NCBI RefSeq assembly: GCF_001310225.1
Contig: NZ_CP012898.1
Location: 3,213,501-3,277,500 of the forward strand
From: Pseudalgibacter alginicilyticus
Lineage (GTDB): Bacteria; Bacteroidota; Bacteroidia; Flavobacteriales; Flavobacteriaceae
Reading direction: 5' to 3'
Length of the DNA: 64,000 nucleotides
The notes under the pieces were generated by a model. The model saw only the letters and a list, made by a program, of their open reading frames with translations. It was not told the origin of the DNA and made no database searches. Position numbers and translations under genes: made by a program. Numbering within the stretch: position 1 is the first letter of the stretch; every line of letters begins with the position of its first letter. Of this stretch, positions 15,872 to 24,505 are shown piece by piece.

Positions 15872-16990
15872 ATGCGAATAGTTTTTACAATATTGATTGC
15901 AATACATGGTATTATCCATTTATTTGGATTTCTTAAGGCGTTTGGTATATCTGAGTTTAAAGCAATCTCACACCCAATTTCCAAGTCATTCGGAATAGTA
16001 TGGTTATTGACCTTTGTTTTATATGCAATTACCACAGTTCTATTAATTGCTCAATCTAATTATTGGTGGATGATTGGAATTATTGGAGTAGTCCTTTCAC
16101 AGTTATTAATTATAAACTATTGGACTGATGCGAAATTTGGTACTTTAGCAAACCTAATTATTTTAACAGCGATAATTATTGCTTATTCAAATTTCAGCTT
16201 TAAGAAAAAGATTAAAGGAGAAAGCATAGCACTATTTCAGAATGCACAACTCAAAAACAAACATATTGTTACGGAAACATCATTACTTGACTTACCACCA
16301 ATTGTGCAGAAATGGTTGGTTAACAGTGGCATTATGGGTAAAACATTAATATCTAACGTTTATTTAACTCAAGAAATTTTATTAAAATTAAAACCAGAAC
16401 AAAAAACTTGGAATAAAGGCAAGGCAGAACAATACTTTACAATTCAACCACCAGCGTTCAATTGGAATATTAATACTGAAATGAATTCAATATTGAGCGT
16501 TGTTGGTAGAGACAAATTTGAAGAGGGTAAAGGCGAGATGATGATAAAACTTCTATCACTTATTCCTGTTGCTGACACAAAAAATGACAAAAAGATAAAT
16601 CAAGCAACGTTGCAACGGTATTTAGCCGAAATCGTTTGGTTTCCTTCAGCAACTTTAAGCAAATATATAAAATGGGAGTCTATTGACGCCTATTCTGCTA
16701 GAGCAATCATGGAATATAAAGGAACTAAAGGTTCAGGTGTATTTCATTTTGATGAACATGGAAATTTTGAAAAATTCGTAGCAATGCGTTATCAAAATTC
16801 TAATGATACCGAACCTACCGAATGGACTGTAACTGCTACTAAAACCGGCGAAAGGAACGGAATAAAAATCCCAGTTCAGTGCGAAGCAACTTGGGGAAAG
16901 GAAAGTGGTCAATGGACTTGGTTAAAATTAAAGATAACAGCAATTCAATACAACTTGAAAGATATGCCTTTGACTTGTCCGATGAATTAA
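15872..16990 (+). CDS. DUF6544-type membrane-anchored protein
   Basis: A 372-residue protein. The first 115 residues contain four membrane helices (IVFTILIAIHGIIHLFGFLK; IVWLLTFVLYAITTVLLIA; WWMIGIIGVVLSQLLIINYW; LANLIILTAIIIAYSNF). The remainder is a soluble domain with LPPIVQKWLVNSGIMGK, QYFTIQPPAFNWNI, RYLAEIVWFPSATL and a final beta-rich part, the pattern of DUF6544. No function is established. The C-terminus (about MPLTCPMN) runs into the transposase-derived spacer E: the TAA at 16988-16990 lies at the edge of that sequence, so the last residues may not be native. Confidence 0.7.
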   Translation: MRIVFTILIAIHGIIHLFGFLKAFGISEFKAISHPISKSFGIVWLLTFVLYAITTVLLIAQSNYWWMIGIIGVVLSQLLIINYWTDAKFGTLANLIILTAIIIAYSNFSFKKKIKGESIALFQNAQLKNKHIVTETSLLDLPPIVQKWLVNSGIMGKTLISNVYLTQEILLKLKPEQKTWNKGKAEQYFTIQPPAFNWNINTEMNSILSVVGRDKFEEGKGEMMIKLLSLIPVADTKNDKKINQATLQRYLAEIVWFPSATLSKYIKWESIDAYSARAIMEYKGTKGSGVFHFDEHGNFEKFVAMRYQNSNDTEPTEWTVTATKTGERNGIKIPVQCEATWGKESGQWTWLKLKITAIQYNLKDMPLTCPMN

Positions 16991-17089
16991 GATTACATGT
17001 ATATTTAACTATTAAAACAGCTAAATGTAGTATATAAATTATCAGCGTAAATTCAATTTTAACCTGTAGCCATATTTTAGGACAAGACA
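16983..17089. mobile_element. chimeric spacer E: short IS3 3' end fragment
   Basis: From about 16985 the sequence follows the transposase tail (AAGATTACATGTATATTTA, compare AAGATTACATTTATCTTTAG at 5961-5980), then AATTATCAGCG, a stop, and a well-preserved right IS end (TGTAGCCATATTTTAGGACA) finishing at 17089. None of the non-IS blocks of spacers A-D precede it; the DUF6544 gene directly abuts it. Confidence 0.7.
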
Positions 17090-17111
17090 TATCTGCAAGT
17101 CCGCCAAATTT

Positions 17112-17218
17112 GTCAACAGAGTGTTTAATTTATTGTAAGTAGATTGCTTACAAAATCCTTGCAGATTTTCTATTCAGTTTTTATTTGCTAAATTGGGTGC
17201 TTAAATTATGCAGTTGTA
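17112..17218. repeat. degenerate copy of the higBA-flanking palindrome
   Basis: GTCAACAGAGTGTTTAATTT, then TTGCTTACAAAATCCTTGCA, GATTTTCTATTCAGTTTTTA and GGGTGCTTAAATTATGCA follow the copy at 4595-4730 block by block. The central hairpin (AAAATCC/GATTTT) is weakened and the right arm is lost. An older relative thus lies near the right end of the island, mirroring the fresh copy near its left end. Confidence 0.65.
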
Positions 17219-17228
17219 TTTCCGTATT

Positions 17229-17600
17229 ATGATAAAATCTATTGTCATCATTTTAAGTATGACTTTAAACTCATGTTTTTTGTCTATGAATCATGGCATT
17301 GAAATGAAAATTATAAACGAAACGAACCAGCCAATTTCAAAAGTGGAATTTACAACAACAGAAAAAATAAGAGTCATAGAAATAGATAAAATTGAGCCCA
17401 ATGATTCTGTGACTGCGTTTTTATCAATGAAAAAAAACAAAAAGGATGGCGCTTACTCTCTTACTTTTACGCGAGCAAATGGAAAAAAAGAAATTACAAC
17501 GAATGGGTATTATACAAATGGGATTGCACTTAATCAGTGGGTTGCTTTTAAAATAGAAGAAGATACTACAATTGTGAAATTTGATGATTTAATTCACTAA
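17229..17600 (+). CDS. small hypothetical lipoprotein
   Basis: A protein of about 123 residues from the ATG at 17229, with a lipoprotein signal MIKSIVIILSMTLNSCFLSM (lipidated Cys likely in LNSC). The mature part is mostly beta strands (IEMKIINETNQPISKVEFTT, VTAFLSMKKNKKDGAYSLTF). It resembles the fold style of small periplasmic beta-sandwich proteins, but I recognise no family. An ATG at 17208 extends the frame by seven residues, but it lies in the repeat remnant and spoils the signal peptide, so 17229 is preferred. It converges on gldC and is the last gene of the island. Confidence 0.6.
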   Translation: MIKSIVIILSMTLNSCFLSMNHGIEMKIINETNQPISKVEFTTTEKIRVIEIDKIEPNDSVTAFLSMKKNKKDGAYSLTFTRANGKKEITTNGYYTNGIALNQWVAFKIEEDTTIVKFDDLIH

Positions 17601-17660
17601 AAATACTCAGCCCTCTTTATAAAGCTTTTCAGAAACCGATTATAATAAACAGTTGTTATG

Positions 17661-17996
17661 CTATTTTTTTAATTCTAATTTTTCAGCAAAATAATCACAA
17701 AAATCTTTCATAGTAGCTGTCATTTTTTCATCTTGAGTGGCCCGGTTAAAGGTGTTACTCATGGCTACCAATGTTTGATGAAAAAACACCTTCATTTCAT
17801 CTACAGGCATATCTTTAGTCCATAAATCAATACGAAGAGACTCTTTAGCTTTAGCATCCCAAACAGATAGCATCATGGCTTTAGCTTCTTCGTGGCTTAT
17901 ACCGCCGTCTTCTGCTGTCCAGTGTAGTTTTTCGGGCACACGATTTTCGTCTAACTCTACGGTAAGCTCTATTTTAGAAGTTGTTTTTTGAGACAT
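17661..17996 (-). CDS. gldC: gliding motility protein GldC
   Basis: A 111-residue cytoplasmic protein without signal or membrane segment, matching GldC in length and sequence pattern (KIELTVELDENRVPEKLHWT, GGISHEEAKAMMLSVWDAK, LRIDLWTKDMPVDEMKVFF, MKDFCDYFAEKLEL). GldC is one of the Gld proteins of flavobacterial gliding motility; its exact role is not settled. It overlaps the end of gldB by one base (TAATG), the usual gldB-gldC operon. It marks the right edge of the accessory island. Confidence 0.92.
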   Translation of the reverse strand: MSQKTTSKIELTVELDENRVPEKLHWTAEDGGISHEEAKAMMLSVWDAKAKESLRIDLWTKDMPVDEMKVFFHQTLVAMSNTFNRATQDEKMTATMKDFCDYFAEKLELKK

Positions 17997-18952
17997 TATT
18001 TTTTAGGTTTAAATCTGGATTTATTAAAAATTTCTTCTGGTGATGCTACTAACATATCTTTTAACGAGATATCATTGTTTTTCATATAAGCTCGCACAAT
18101 TTGCCAGCCAATATACTGCCCTAATCTACCTGGTGAATCATTGTCAATTTCAATTAAATTGAATTTGGTAAAAGGGGATGGGTTTATAAATCGATTGGGG
18201 AGTTTGGAGTCTGTACTATATAAAAGTTCGCGTTCAACAAAATACCGCCAAATAGATTCTTCGTTAATTAAAGCCCAATCCAATTGTTCTTTGTAATAGC
18301 CAATACGTTCCTCTTCAGGAATAAATGGCAGTGTGGCATCTTTAAAATAGAGGGCTTTTCCAAAGTATATCATTTCATCAAGTAAGGTTTTCTTTTGTTT
18401 TGGAAATATATGTTTTTCGGCATAGGCCATGGCTAAGTCAGGAACAATTTGTTCTCTTTTTAAATTTTGAGCAATGTATTTTTGTATGCCAGCATAAAAA
18501 TAATGATCGCTGCCCAAATAAGTATCTATTGAAATAAGGGCTATAGTGTCTGTTACAATGACTTTATTTCTGTAATCAACATCTGAAATAGCAGTAATAA
18601 CTCTTGGGGCAGTAAATTCAGGAAAGTAGTGTTGCATATACCCATAAAAGGTTTCAATATCACTTTCTATAGTATCAAAATTAGGAAATACATGTTCTAC
18701 TGCGGTAAGTATTTCAATCTGTAAAGTGTCAGATAAGCGAGCTTCCCAAAACGCATCGGTGTATTGTTCAGGAAACATAAAGGGGTAGGTTTGCTTTAGT
18801 TTAGGCAACTCTTTTGTTGTAGTTTTAGCAAGTAATTGGTCAAAGCGTTCCACAGAAATATCAATGTCTGCAACGTCTCTTATCAAAGGGTTTTCTTTTT
18901 TACATGAAAAAGCGAGCATTGATACTAATAAAAGCAATAAAAAATTCTTCAT
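17996..18952 (-). CDS. gldB: gliding motility lipoprotein GldB
   Basis: A 318-residue lipoprotein with signal MKNFLLLLLVSMLAFSC and lipidated Cys17. The mature part has the GldB features: DISVERFDQLL, LPKLKQTYPFMFPEQYTDAF, the ISIDTYLGSDHYFYAGIQKY core and a C-terminal SPGRLGQYIGWQIVRAYM motif. GldB is required for gliding in Flavobacterium and is membrane-associated. It is first in the minus-strand operon with gldC and is divergent from nadE, 91 nt from the nadE start. Confidence 0.93.
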   Translation of the reverse strand: MKNFLLLLLVSMLAFSCKKENPLIRDVADIDISVERFDQLLAKTTTKELPKLKQTYPFMFPEQYTDAFWEARLSDTLQIEILTAVEHVFPNFDTIESDIETFYGYMQHYFPEFTAPRVITAISDVDYRNKVIVTDTIALISIDTYLGSDHYFYAGIQKYIAQNLKREQIVPDLAMAYAEKHIFPKQKKTLLDEMIYFGKALYFKDATLPFIPEEERIGYYKEQLDWALINEESIWRYFVERELLYSTDSKLPNRFINPSPFTKFNLIEIDNDSPGRLGQYIGWQIVRAYMKNNDISLKDMLVASPEEIFNKSRFKPKK

Positions 18953-19043
18953 ATTAAACTTAAGCGTCTTAAATTTTTATTAATTGAGTGTTTCTTTTAT
19001 TTTTGTTTGCAAATGTACCATTCTTGAATCAAATTCGTTTAAT

Positions 19044-19832
19044 ATGCAAACAGAAAAAGTTGTAGAGCACATAGTTAATTGGTTAAAAGAGTATGCCCTT
19101 AATGCTGGAGTTAATGGTTTTGTGGTTGGAGTTTCTGGCGGAATTGATTCTGCAGTAACTTCCACACTTTGTGCAAAAACAGGTTTGAATGTACTTTGCG
19201 TGGAAATGCCAATTCATCAAGCGGAAAGTCATGTTACTCGAGCTCAAGAACATATTTTGAATTTGACAAATACCTATGATAATGTAAGTGATACTAGAGC
19301 AGATTTAACACCTGTTTTTGAGGCTTTTAAAGGCAGTGTGTTTGCTGATGGCGACCAAACTACTGTAGATATGGCTTTAGCAAATACACGTGCTAGACTT
19401 AGAATGACAACTTTGTATTATTATGCGGGACTTTATAAATTATTAGTTGCAGGTACTGGTAATAAAGTTGAAGATTTTGGTGTTGGGTTTTATACAAAAT
19501 ATGGTGATGGTGGGGTAGATTTAAGTCCTATTGCCGATTTGATGAAATCTGAAGTATATGAATTGGGAGCTTTTCTTAATGTAGCTGAATCTATAATGGT
19601 TGCGGCTCCAAGTGATGGATTGTTTGGAGATGCTAGAAGTGATGAAGACCAAATAGGTGCTTCTTATCCAGAGTTAGAATGGGCTATGCAAATGGAGCAA
19701 AAAGGTAAATTGGCCGAAGAATTTTCAGGAAGAGAATTGGAAGTTTTTAAAATTTATAATAAATACAATAGAAGTAACAAACATAAAATGAATCCTATCC
19801 CTGTTTGTGAAATTCCTACAAATATAAAATGA
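19044..19832 (+). CDS. nadE: ammonia-dependent NAD synthase
   Basis: NAD synthase makes NAD from nicotinate adenine dinucleotide, ATP and ammonia. The 262-residue length, without a glutaminase domain, indicates the ammonia-dependent form. The ATP pyrophosphatase P-loop is VVGVSGGIDSAVTSTL. Further family segments are NTRARLRMTTLYYYA, GTGNKVEDFGVGFYTKYGDG and DLSPIADLMKSEVYELGAFL. A longer frame starts at 18984, but the ATG at 19044 gives the standard N-terminus (MQTEKVVEHIVNWLKEYA). A TATTTTTG string at 18998-19005, a likely -7 element, would lie inside the longer frame. Confidence 0.95.
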   Translation: MQTEKVVEHIVNWLKEYALNAGVNGFVVGVSGGIDSAVTSTLCAKTGLNVLCVEMPIHQAESHVTRAQEHILNLTNTYDNVSDTRADLTPVFEAFKGSVFADGDQTTVDMALANTRARLRMTTLYYYAGLYKLLVAGTGNKVEDFGVGFYTKYGDGGVDLSPIADLMKSEVYELGAFLNVAESIMVAAPSDGLFGDARSDEDQIGASYPELEWAMQMEQKGKLAEEFSGRELEVFKIYNKYNRSNKHKMNPIPVCEIPTNIK

Positions 19833-19956
19833 GTGTTGTAAAATTCTTAAAAAAGAATTACATTTGTAACTTAGGTTTCTCTCAAAATATATTGGTTCCC
19901 CTAACTAATATTATAAAAAACCTAGAAACCATCGAATAAATAAAATTTTTTAAGGT

Positions 19957-20592
19957 ATGATTAAACTATTAGTAGCAGATCATCACCCCATTGTTAGAAA
20001 AGGTTTAGAACACTTGTTCTCAGCGTCTTCTGATATTAAAATAGTGGGTAGTGTTGATAATGGTGTATCTCTTTTAGACTTTGTAAAAAAGAATAAAGTA
20101 GATATAATTTTAACAGAAGCCGATTTGCCAGAGCTTAACGGACTTACTGTATTAAGGTATTTGAAATCTGATTTCCCAGACATTAAAACAATCATTTTTA
20201 GCGGACAACCTGAAGAGGTATATGCTGTTAGTGCTATAAAAGCAGGTGCATTGGGGTATGTTTCAAAATCGGTAAATATCATTACAATAAATGAAGCCAT
20301 ATTGAAAGTTCATGAAGGCGGTATTTATTTAAGTAATGAATTGACACAGGCTCTTGCTTTTGGTAAGAATATAAAAAAGAAAGGTTCTTTTTATAAGAAA
20401 TTATCAACAAGAGAAATAGAGGTGCTTAAGCTTTTAACACTTGGAAGAAAAAACAAAGAGGTAGCTAAAGAATTAGATATTAACGAAAAAACCGTTAGTA
20501 CTTACAAAGCACGCTTAATGAGAAAACTTAACGTGACTAATTTGATTGATTTAGTAAATCAAGCTAAATTACACGAACAAGAAAAATCATAA
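19957..20592 (+). CDS. LuxR-type response regulator with an altered receiver domain
   Basis: A 211-residue NarL/FixJ-class protein. The receiver domain occupies residues 1-118 and the LuxR helix-turn-helix about 145-205 (LSTREIEVLKLLTLGRKNKE, VAKELDINEKTVSTYKARLM). The receiver deviates at its active site: the usual DD pair is D8-H9 (VADHHPIVRKG) and the phosphorylated Asp is replaced by Glu54 (DIILTEADLPELNG). The conserved Ser and Lys (FSGQ, GYVSKS) remain. Glu at this position often mimics phosphorylation, so the protein may be permanently active. No kinase gene is adjacent. Its 3' end overlaps that of dnaG by 6 nt. Confidence 0.88.
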   Translation: MIKLLVADHHPIVRKGLEHLFSASSDIKIVGSVDNGVSLLDFVKKNKVDIILTEADLPELNGLTVLRYLKSDFPDIKTIIFSGQPEEVYAVSAIKAGALGYVSKSVNIITINEAILKVHEGGIYLSNELTQALAFGKNIKKKGSFYKKLSTREIEVLKLLTLGRKNKEVAKELDINEKTVSTYKARLMRKLNVTNLIDLVNQAKLHEQEKS

Positions 20593-22593
20593 AACACGAT
20601 TCAGTTTTCTAGATAATAGCATCTTTAAACTAGAATAATCTTTGACTTCTTCAAGAACATTTCTGTTAACATCATGAATGTTTTCTAATGTTTTTTGTTT
20701 GAATTCACTAACCTTTTGCTCAATTAGGTGGCATCTTAAACTTAAAATGGTTTCGCTAACTAATTGAGCAATATTTTGTAACTTTTCTTTTGGAAAAATA
20801 TTCATGCGGTTCCAGTTATCCAATTTGTAGCGTTCGTCTTCCATTAAAATTGATGTAATTTCATTAGACAAACTGGGGTCTACCGAATTTATAAAGTTTT
20901 TCAATTCAAAATTTTGATTTTGATTAAGGGTATCTATTATGGTGTAATAAAGTGTTTTAAATTGTTCATTAGAAAATTCCATTTCATCATCCTGAAGATC
21001 TAAAAATATTTTTTCAAAAACTTTAGCTTGCTGTGTAATTGGTTCTAAAATAAGATCTCCTTTGTCATTTTCCTTTAAAACTAAGTCTTCAAATTCTTCA
21101 GTTTTATCACCATAAAGTAGTAGTACTTCAATGATTTTGCGTTCTAAAATATATTGAACATCCACCTTTTTTTTAGGCTGTTCATGTTTAATTACATCAA
21201 AAGCTTTTTGCTCGGCTTTATTTTTTTTATTCTCGTTTTCTGATTCTTTTTTATTAATCTGAGCCAAAGTACTAAATAGTACTTCTTCACTGATATCCAT
21301 TATTTTAGAACATTCTTGAATGTAAATTTCTTTCTTGATTTGATCAGGAATTTTTGAAATACTATTGATGATTTCTCGAATGGTGTCTGCCTTTTTTATC
21401 GGGTCGTTTTTAGATTCTTCAAATAAAATCGAGGCTTTAAATTGAATGAAATCTTTGGAGTTTTCATTAAGGTATAGGGTCATGTCTTCCAGTGTGTTTT
21501 GTTTTGCAAAACTATCTGGGTCTTCGCCTTCTGGAAAAGTACAGACTTTAACATTCATACCCTGCTCCAATATTAAATCAATACCACGTAATGATGCGCG
21601 CATACCAGCAGCATCACCATCAAAAAGTACTGTAATATTTTTTGTTAACCTGTTAATTAGTCGTATTTGGTCTGGAGTTAAAGCCGTTCCAGAAGATGCC
21701 ACCACATTTGTAATGCCTGTTTGGTGGAATTGAATAACGTCTGTATAGCCTTCAACTAAATAGCAGTTATCATCTTTGGCAATGCTTTGTTTGGCGTGAT
21801 AAATGCCATACAATACTTTACTTTTATGGTAAATGTCACTTTCAGGAGAGTTTACATACTTAGCGGCTTTTTTGTCATTTGTTAAAATGCGCCCACCAAA
21901 ACCTAATACTCGTCCACTCATGCTTTTAATGGGGAACATAACACGCCCTTTAAACCTGTCAAATTGCTTGTCTTCTTTGATAATGGTTAATCCGGTTTTA
22001 TTAAGGAAATCGAGTTTGTAACCTTGTTTTAGAGCCTCATTAGTAAAGGCGCTCCAATCATTTAAAGAATATCCTAAATTAAATTTTTTAATGGTTTCTT
22101 CAGTAAATCCACGCTCCTTAAAATAACTTAACCCAATGGATTTTCCTTGGTCCGTTTTATGCATGGTTTTTTGAAAATAGGAATTAGCAAACTCACTAAC
22201 CAAATATAAACTTTCCCGAACATCAGCAGCTTCTTTTTGTTCGTTACTTTGTTCAGTTTCTTCTATTTCAATATTATACTTTTTAGCAAGGTATTTAATG
22301 GCTTCTGGATAGGTGAAATGCTCATGTTCCATTAAAAAAGATACTGCAGTGCCTCCTTTGCCAGTTGAGAAATCTTTCCAAATTTGCTTAACAGGTGATA
22401 CCATGAAACTTGGTGAACGCTCATCACTAAATGGACTCAAGCCTTTAAAGTTGCTGCCAGCTTTTTTTAGATTTACAAAATCGCCAATTACCTCCTCAAC
22501 ACGAGCGGTTTCAAATACGAGTTCTATGGATGATTGTGATATCAAATGATTCGGTGTTTTTCTTGTTTTAATTGTGTTGTAAACAAACTTCAA
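20587..22593 (-). CDS. dnaG: DNA primase, zinc-binding residues replaced
   Basis: DnaG synthesises RNA primers for replication. Domains in order: N-terminal zinc-binding-type domain, Toprim catalytic core (EGYTDVIQFH, LFDGDAAGMRASLRG) and a C-terminal helicase-interacting region, 668 residues in all. The normal CHC2 zinc motif is changed: the expected C-P-F-H reads LSPFSDERSPSF and the expected C-F-x-C reads WKDFSTGKGG, so all four ligands are missing while the surrounding fold residues persist. I believe related flavobacterial primases share this. The first ATG is at 22593, but TTG at 22545 yields the more usual N-terminus ISQSSIELVFETARVEEVIG and may be the true start. Confidence 0.93.
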   Translation of the reverse strand: MKFVYNTIKTRKTPNHLISQSSIELVFETARVEEVIGDFVNLKKAGSNFKGLSPFSDERSPSFMVSPVKQIWKDFSTGKGGTAVSFLMEHEHFTYPEAIKYLAKKYNIEIEETEQSNEQKEAADVRESLYLVSEFANSYFQKTMHKTDQGKSIGLSYFKERGFTEETIKKFNLGYSLNDWSAFTNEALKQGYKLDFLNKTGLTIIKEDKQFDRFKGRVMFPIKSMSGRVLGFGGRILTNDKKAAKYVNSPESDIYHKSKVLYGIYHAKQSIAKDDNCYLVEGYTDVIQFHQTGITNVVASSGTALTPDQIRLINRLTKNITVLFDGDAAGMRASLRGIDLILEQGMNVKVCTFPEGEDPDSFAKQNTLEDMTLYLNENSKDFIQFKASILFEESKNDPIKKADTIREIINSISKIPDQIKKEIYIQECSKIMDISEEVLFSTLAQINKKESENENKKNKAEQKAFDVIKHEQPKKKVDVQYILERKIIEVLLLYGDKTEEFEDLVLKENDKGDLILEPITQQAKVFEKIFLDLQDDEMEFSNEQFKTLYYTIIDTLNQNQNFELKNFINSVDPSLSNEITSILMEDERYKLDNWNRMNIFPKEKLQNIAQLVSETILSLRCHLIEQKVSEFKQKTLENIHDVNRNVLEEVKDYSSLKMLLSRKLNRVL

Positions 22594-23037
22594 TATGTGT
22601 TTGTTTTATTAATCAGAAAAGATGACTGTAAATGTAATATAAACTTAGTGATATTTAAAATTTCAATTTTAACTTAATGATTGATTCAACACCCTTCCAA
22701 TACATTTTAAAGCGTAATCTGTTTTGTGAGCAATTAATAGAAAAAGAATGCTTCACTTTTCAAATTTTCAGGTGTTAAATGATGTGTTTAAATTTTCAAT
22801 AGTTAAAAAAACTAAGAAATATATACTATCTTATGCTAAATTTATAAGTAGCAGTGGTTTTGTAAATTAATGATTGATTGTTTGGATGAAAAATATTTAA
22901 ATTATTTAGATTTTTTTGTTAAAAAAAGAATATTGCTTCAATGAATATTTTATATTGATAATTAATTATTAATGAATGTTTTAATTTAATGATAATTTTT
23001 TAATTTATTATATCTTTGAGATAGACACCTATATTTT
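22594..23037. other. AT-rich gap between dnaG and the ATP-grasp operon
   Basis: No ORF. This divergent region must hold both promoters. On the plus strand TATCTTTG at 23011-23018 is a good -7 match. The rest is very AT-rich without clear repeats. Confidence 0.35.
23011..23018 (+). promoter_or_regulatory. candidate -7 element of the ATP-grasp operon
   Basis: TATCTTTG fits TAnnTTTG and lies 19 nt before the ATG at 23038. No TTTG is found at the expected -33 spacing. Confidence 0.4.
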
Positions 23038-24480
23038 ATGAATAAAGACAAACTATTCAAATCTTACGACCGATTAGTAAATACGTGGGATGAAATGTAT
23101 ACTTCAAATTCTGAAGTGCGTACACAATATCAAATTATAATTGACTATTTAAGAAATACTTCAGAGGAGACTCTTGTTAAAAAGGAAGACCTATCTAAAC
23201 AGTTGTTCATGAGTCAAGGGGTTACTTTTACAGTTTATAATGATAATGAGGGTATAGAAAAAATATTTCCCTTTGATATTGTTCCAAGAATTATAACAGC
23301 AGTTGAATGGGATAAAATAGAGCGAGGCATTAAACAACGTATTAAAGCCTTAAACTTGTTTATAAAAGATATCTATAACGATCAATTTATAATTAGAGAT
23401 GGTGTGGTTCCAGCGGATTTAATTTATTCCAATCCTGGATATTTGCGTAAAATGAGAGGGATTAGAGTGCCTTATGATGTATATGTGCAAATAGCAGGGG
23501 TAGATTTAGTTCGTAATAATGACGGCGAGTTTTATGTGCTAGAAGACAATTTAAGAACTCCTTCTGGTGTCAGTTATATGTTGGAAAACAGAGAGATATC
23601 AAAACGACTATATCCTGGTGTTTTACCTAAAAATAATGTACGTGGAGTGTCTAATTACCCAAATCTATTATATAAAAAATTACAAGAACTGTCTTATGTA
23701 AATAATCCAAATATTGTGCTTTTAACACCAGGTATTTATAATTCTGCATATTATGAGCATACTACTTTGGCGCGATTGATGGGTATTGAATTGGTAGAAG
23801 GTAGTGATTTGGTTGTGAAAAATCATTTTGTTTACATGAAAACTACTAATGGATTAAAACAGGTAGACGTTATTTATAGACGTGTGGATGATGAGTATTT
23901 AGACCCATTAGAATTTAAAGAAGATAGTGTTTTAGGAGTTTCAGGTATTTTTTCAGCTTTTAGAAAAGGAAATGTAAATATTGTAAATGCTCCAGGAACA
24001 GGTATTGCCGATGATAAGGCTATATATATTTATGTGCCTGATATGATTAAATATTATTTAGGAGAAGATGCCATTCTTAAAAATATAGAAACCTACCAGT
24101 TAGGAAGACCCGAGGAGTTAGATTTCGTTGTTAAAAACATTAAAACCATGGTTATTAAAAAAACAGATGGAAGTGGTGGTTATGGCATGCTAATGGGGCA
24201 TCAAGCAACTGATGAAGAAATAAAAGATTATTTAGAAACCGTTAATAAAAAGCCAGATGCTTTTATAGCACAACCTATTTTAAAATTATCAACCGCTCCA
24301 TGTTACATCAATAAAGAGCTTTCACCACGTTGTATAGATCTTAGGCCTTTTGCATTATCAGGACGTGAAGATATAGACATATGTCCAGGTGGACTAACCC
24401 GAGTGGCACTTAAAAAAGGATCTTTGGTTGTAAATAGTTCGCAAGGAGGTGGTAGTAAAGATACATGGGTATTACAATAA
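23038..24480 (+). CDS. circularly permuted type 2 ATP-grasp protein (COG2308 family)
   Basis: A 480-residue protein with the pattern of the circularly permuted ATP-grasp family: an N-terminal FKSYDRLVNTWDEMY segment, then FDIVPRIITAVEWDKIERGI, RALNLFIKDIYNDQ-like (KALNLFIKDIYNDQFIIRDG), FYVLEDNLRTPSGVSYMLEN and VIKKTDGSGGYGMLMG, and near the end SPRCIDLRPFALSGR. ATP-grasp enzymes form amide or ester bonds through acylphosphates. In this family the product is unknown, and comparative genomics has proposed peptide or amide synthesis together with its operon partners. It is the first gene of a three-gene operon (gaps of 25 and 10 nt) with an alpha-E protein and a transglutaminase. The protein is cytoplasmic. 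Confidence 0.9.
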   Translation: MNKDKLFKSYDRLVNTWDEMYTSNSEVRTQYQIIIDYLRNTSEETLVKKEDLSKQLFMSQGVTFTVYNDNEGIEKIFPFDIVPRIITAVEWDKIERGIKQRIKALNLFIKDIYNDQFIIRDGVVPADLIYSNPGYLRKMRGIRVPYDVYVQIAGVDLVRNNDGEFYVLEDNLRTPSGVSYMLENREISKRLYPGVLPKNNVRGVSNYPNLLYKKLQELSYVNNPNIVLLTPGIYNSAYYEHTTLARLMGIELVEGSDLVVKNHFVYMKTTNGLKQVDVIYRRVDDEYLDPLEFKEDSVLGVSGIFSAFRKGNVNIVNAPGTGIADDKAIYIYVPDMIKYYLGEDAILKNIETYQLGRPEELDFVVKNIKTMVIKKTDGSGGYGMLMGHQATDEEIKDYLETVNKKPDAFIAQPILKLSTAPCYINKELSPRCIDLRPFALSGREDIDICPGGLTRVALKKGSLVVNSSQGGGSKDTWVLQ

Positions 24481-24505
24481 ATTTACAAAACAATAACAAA
24501 AACGT

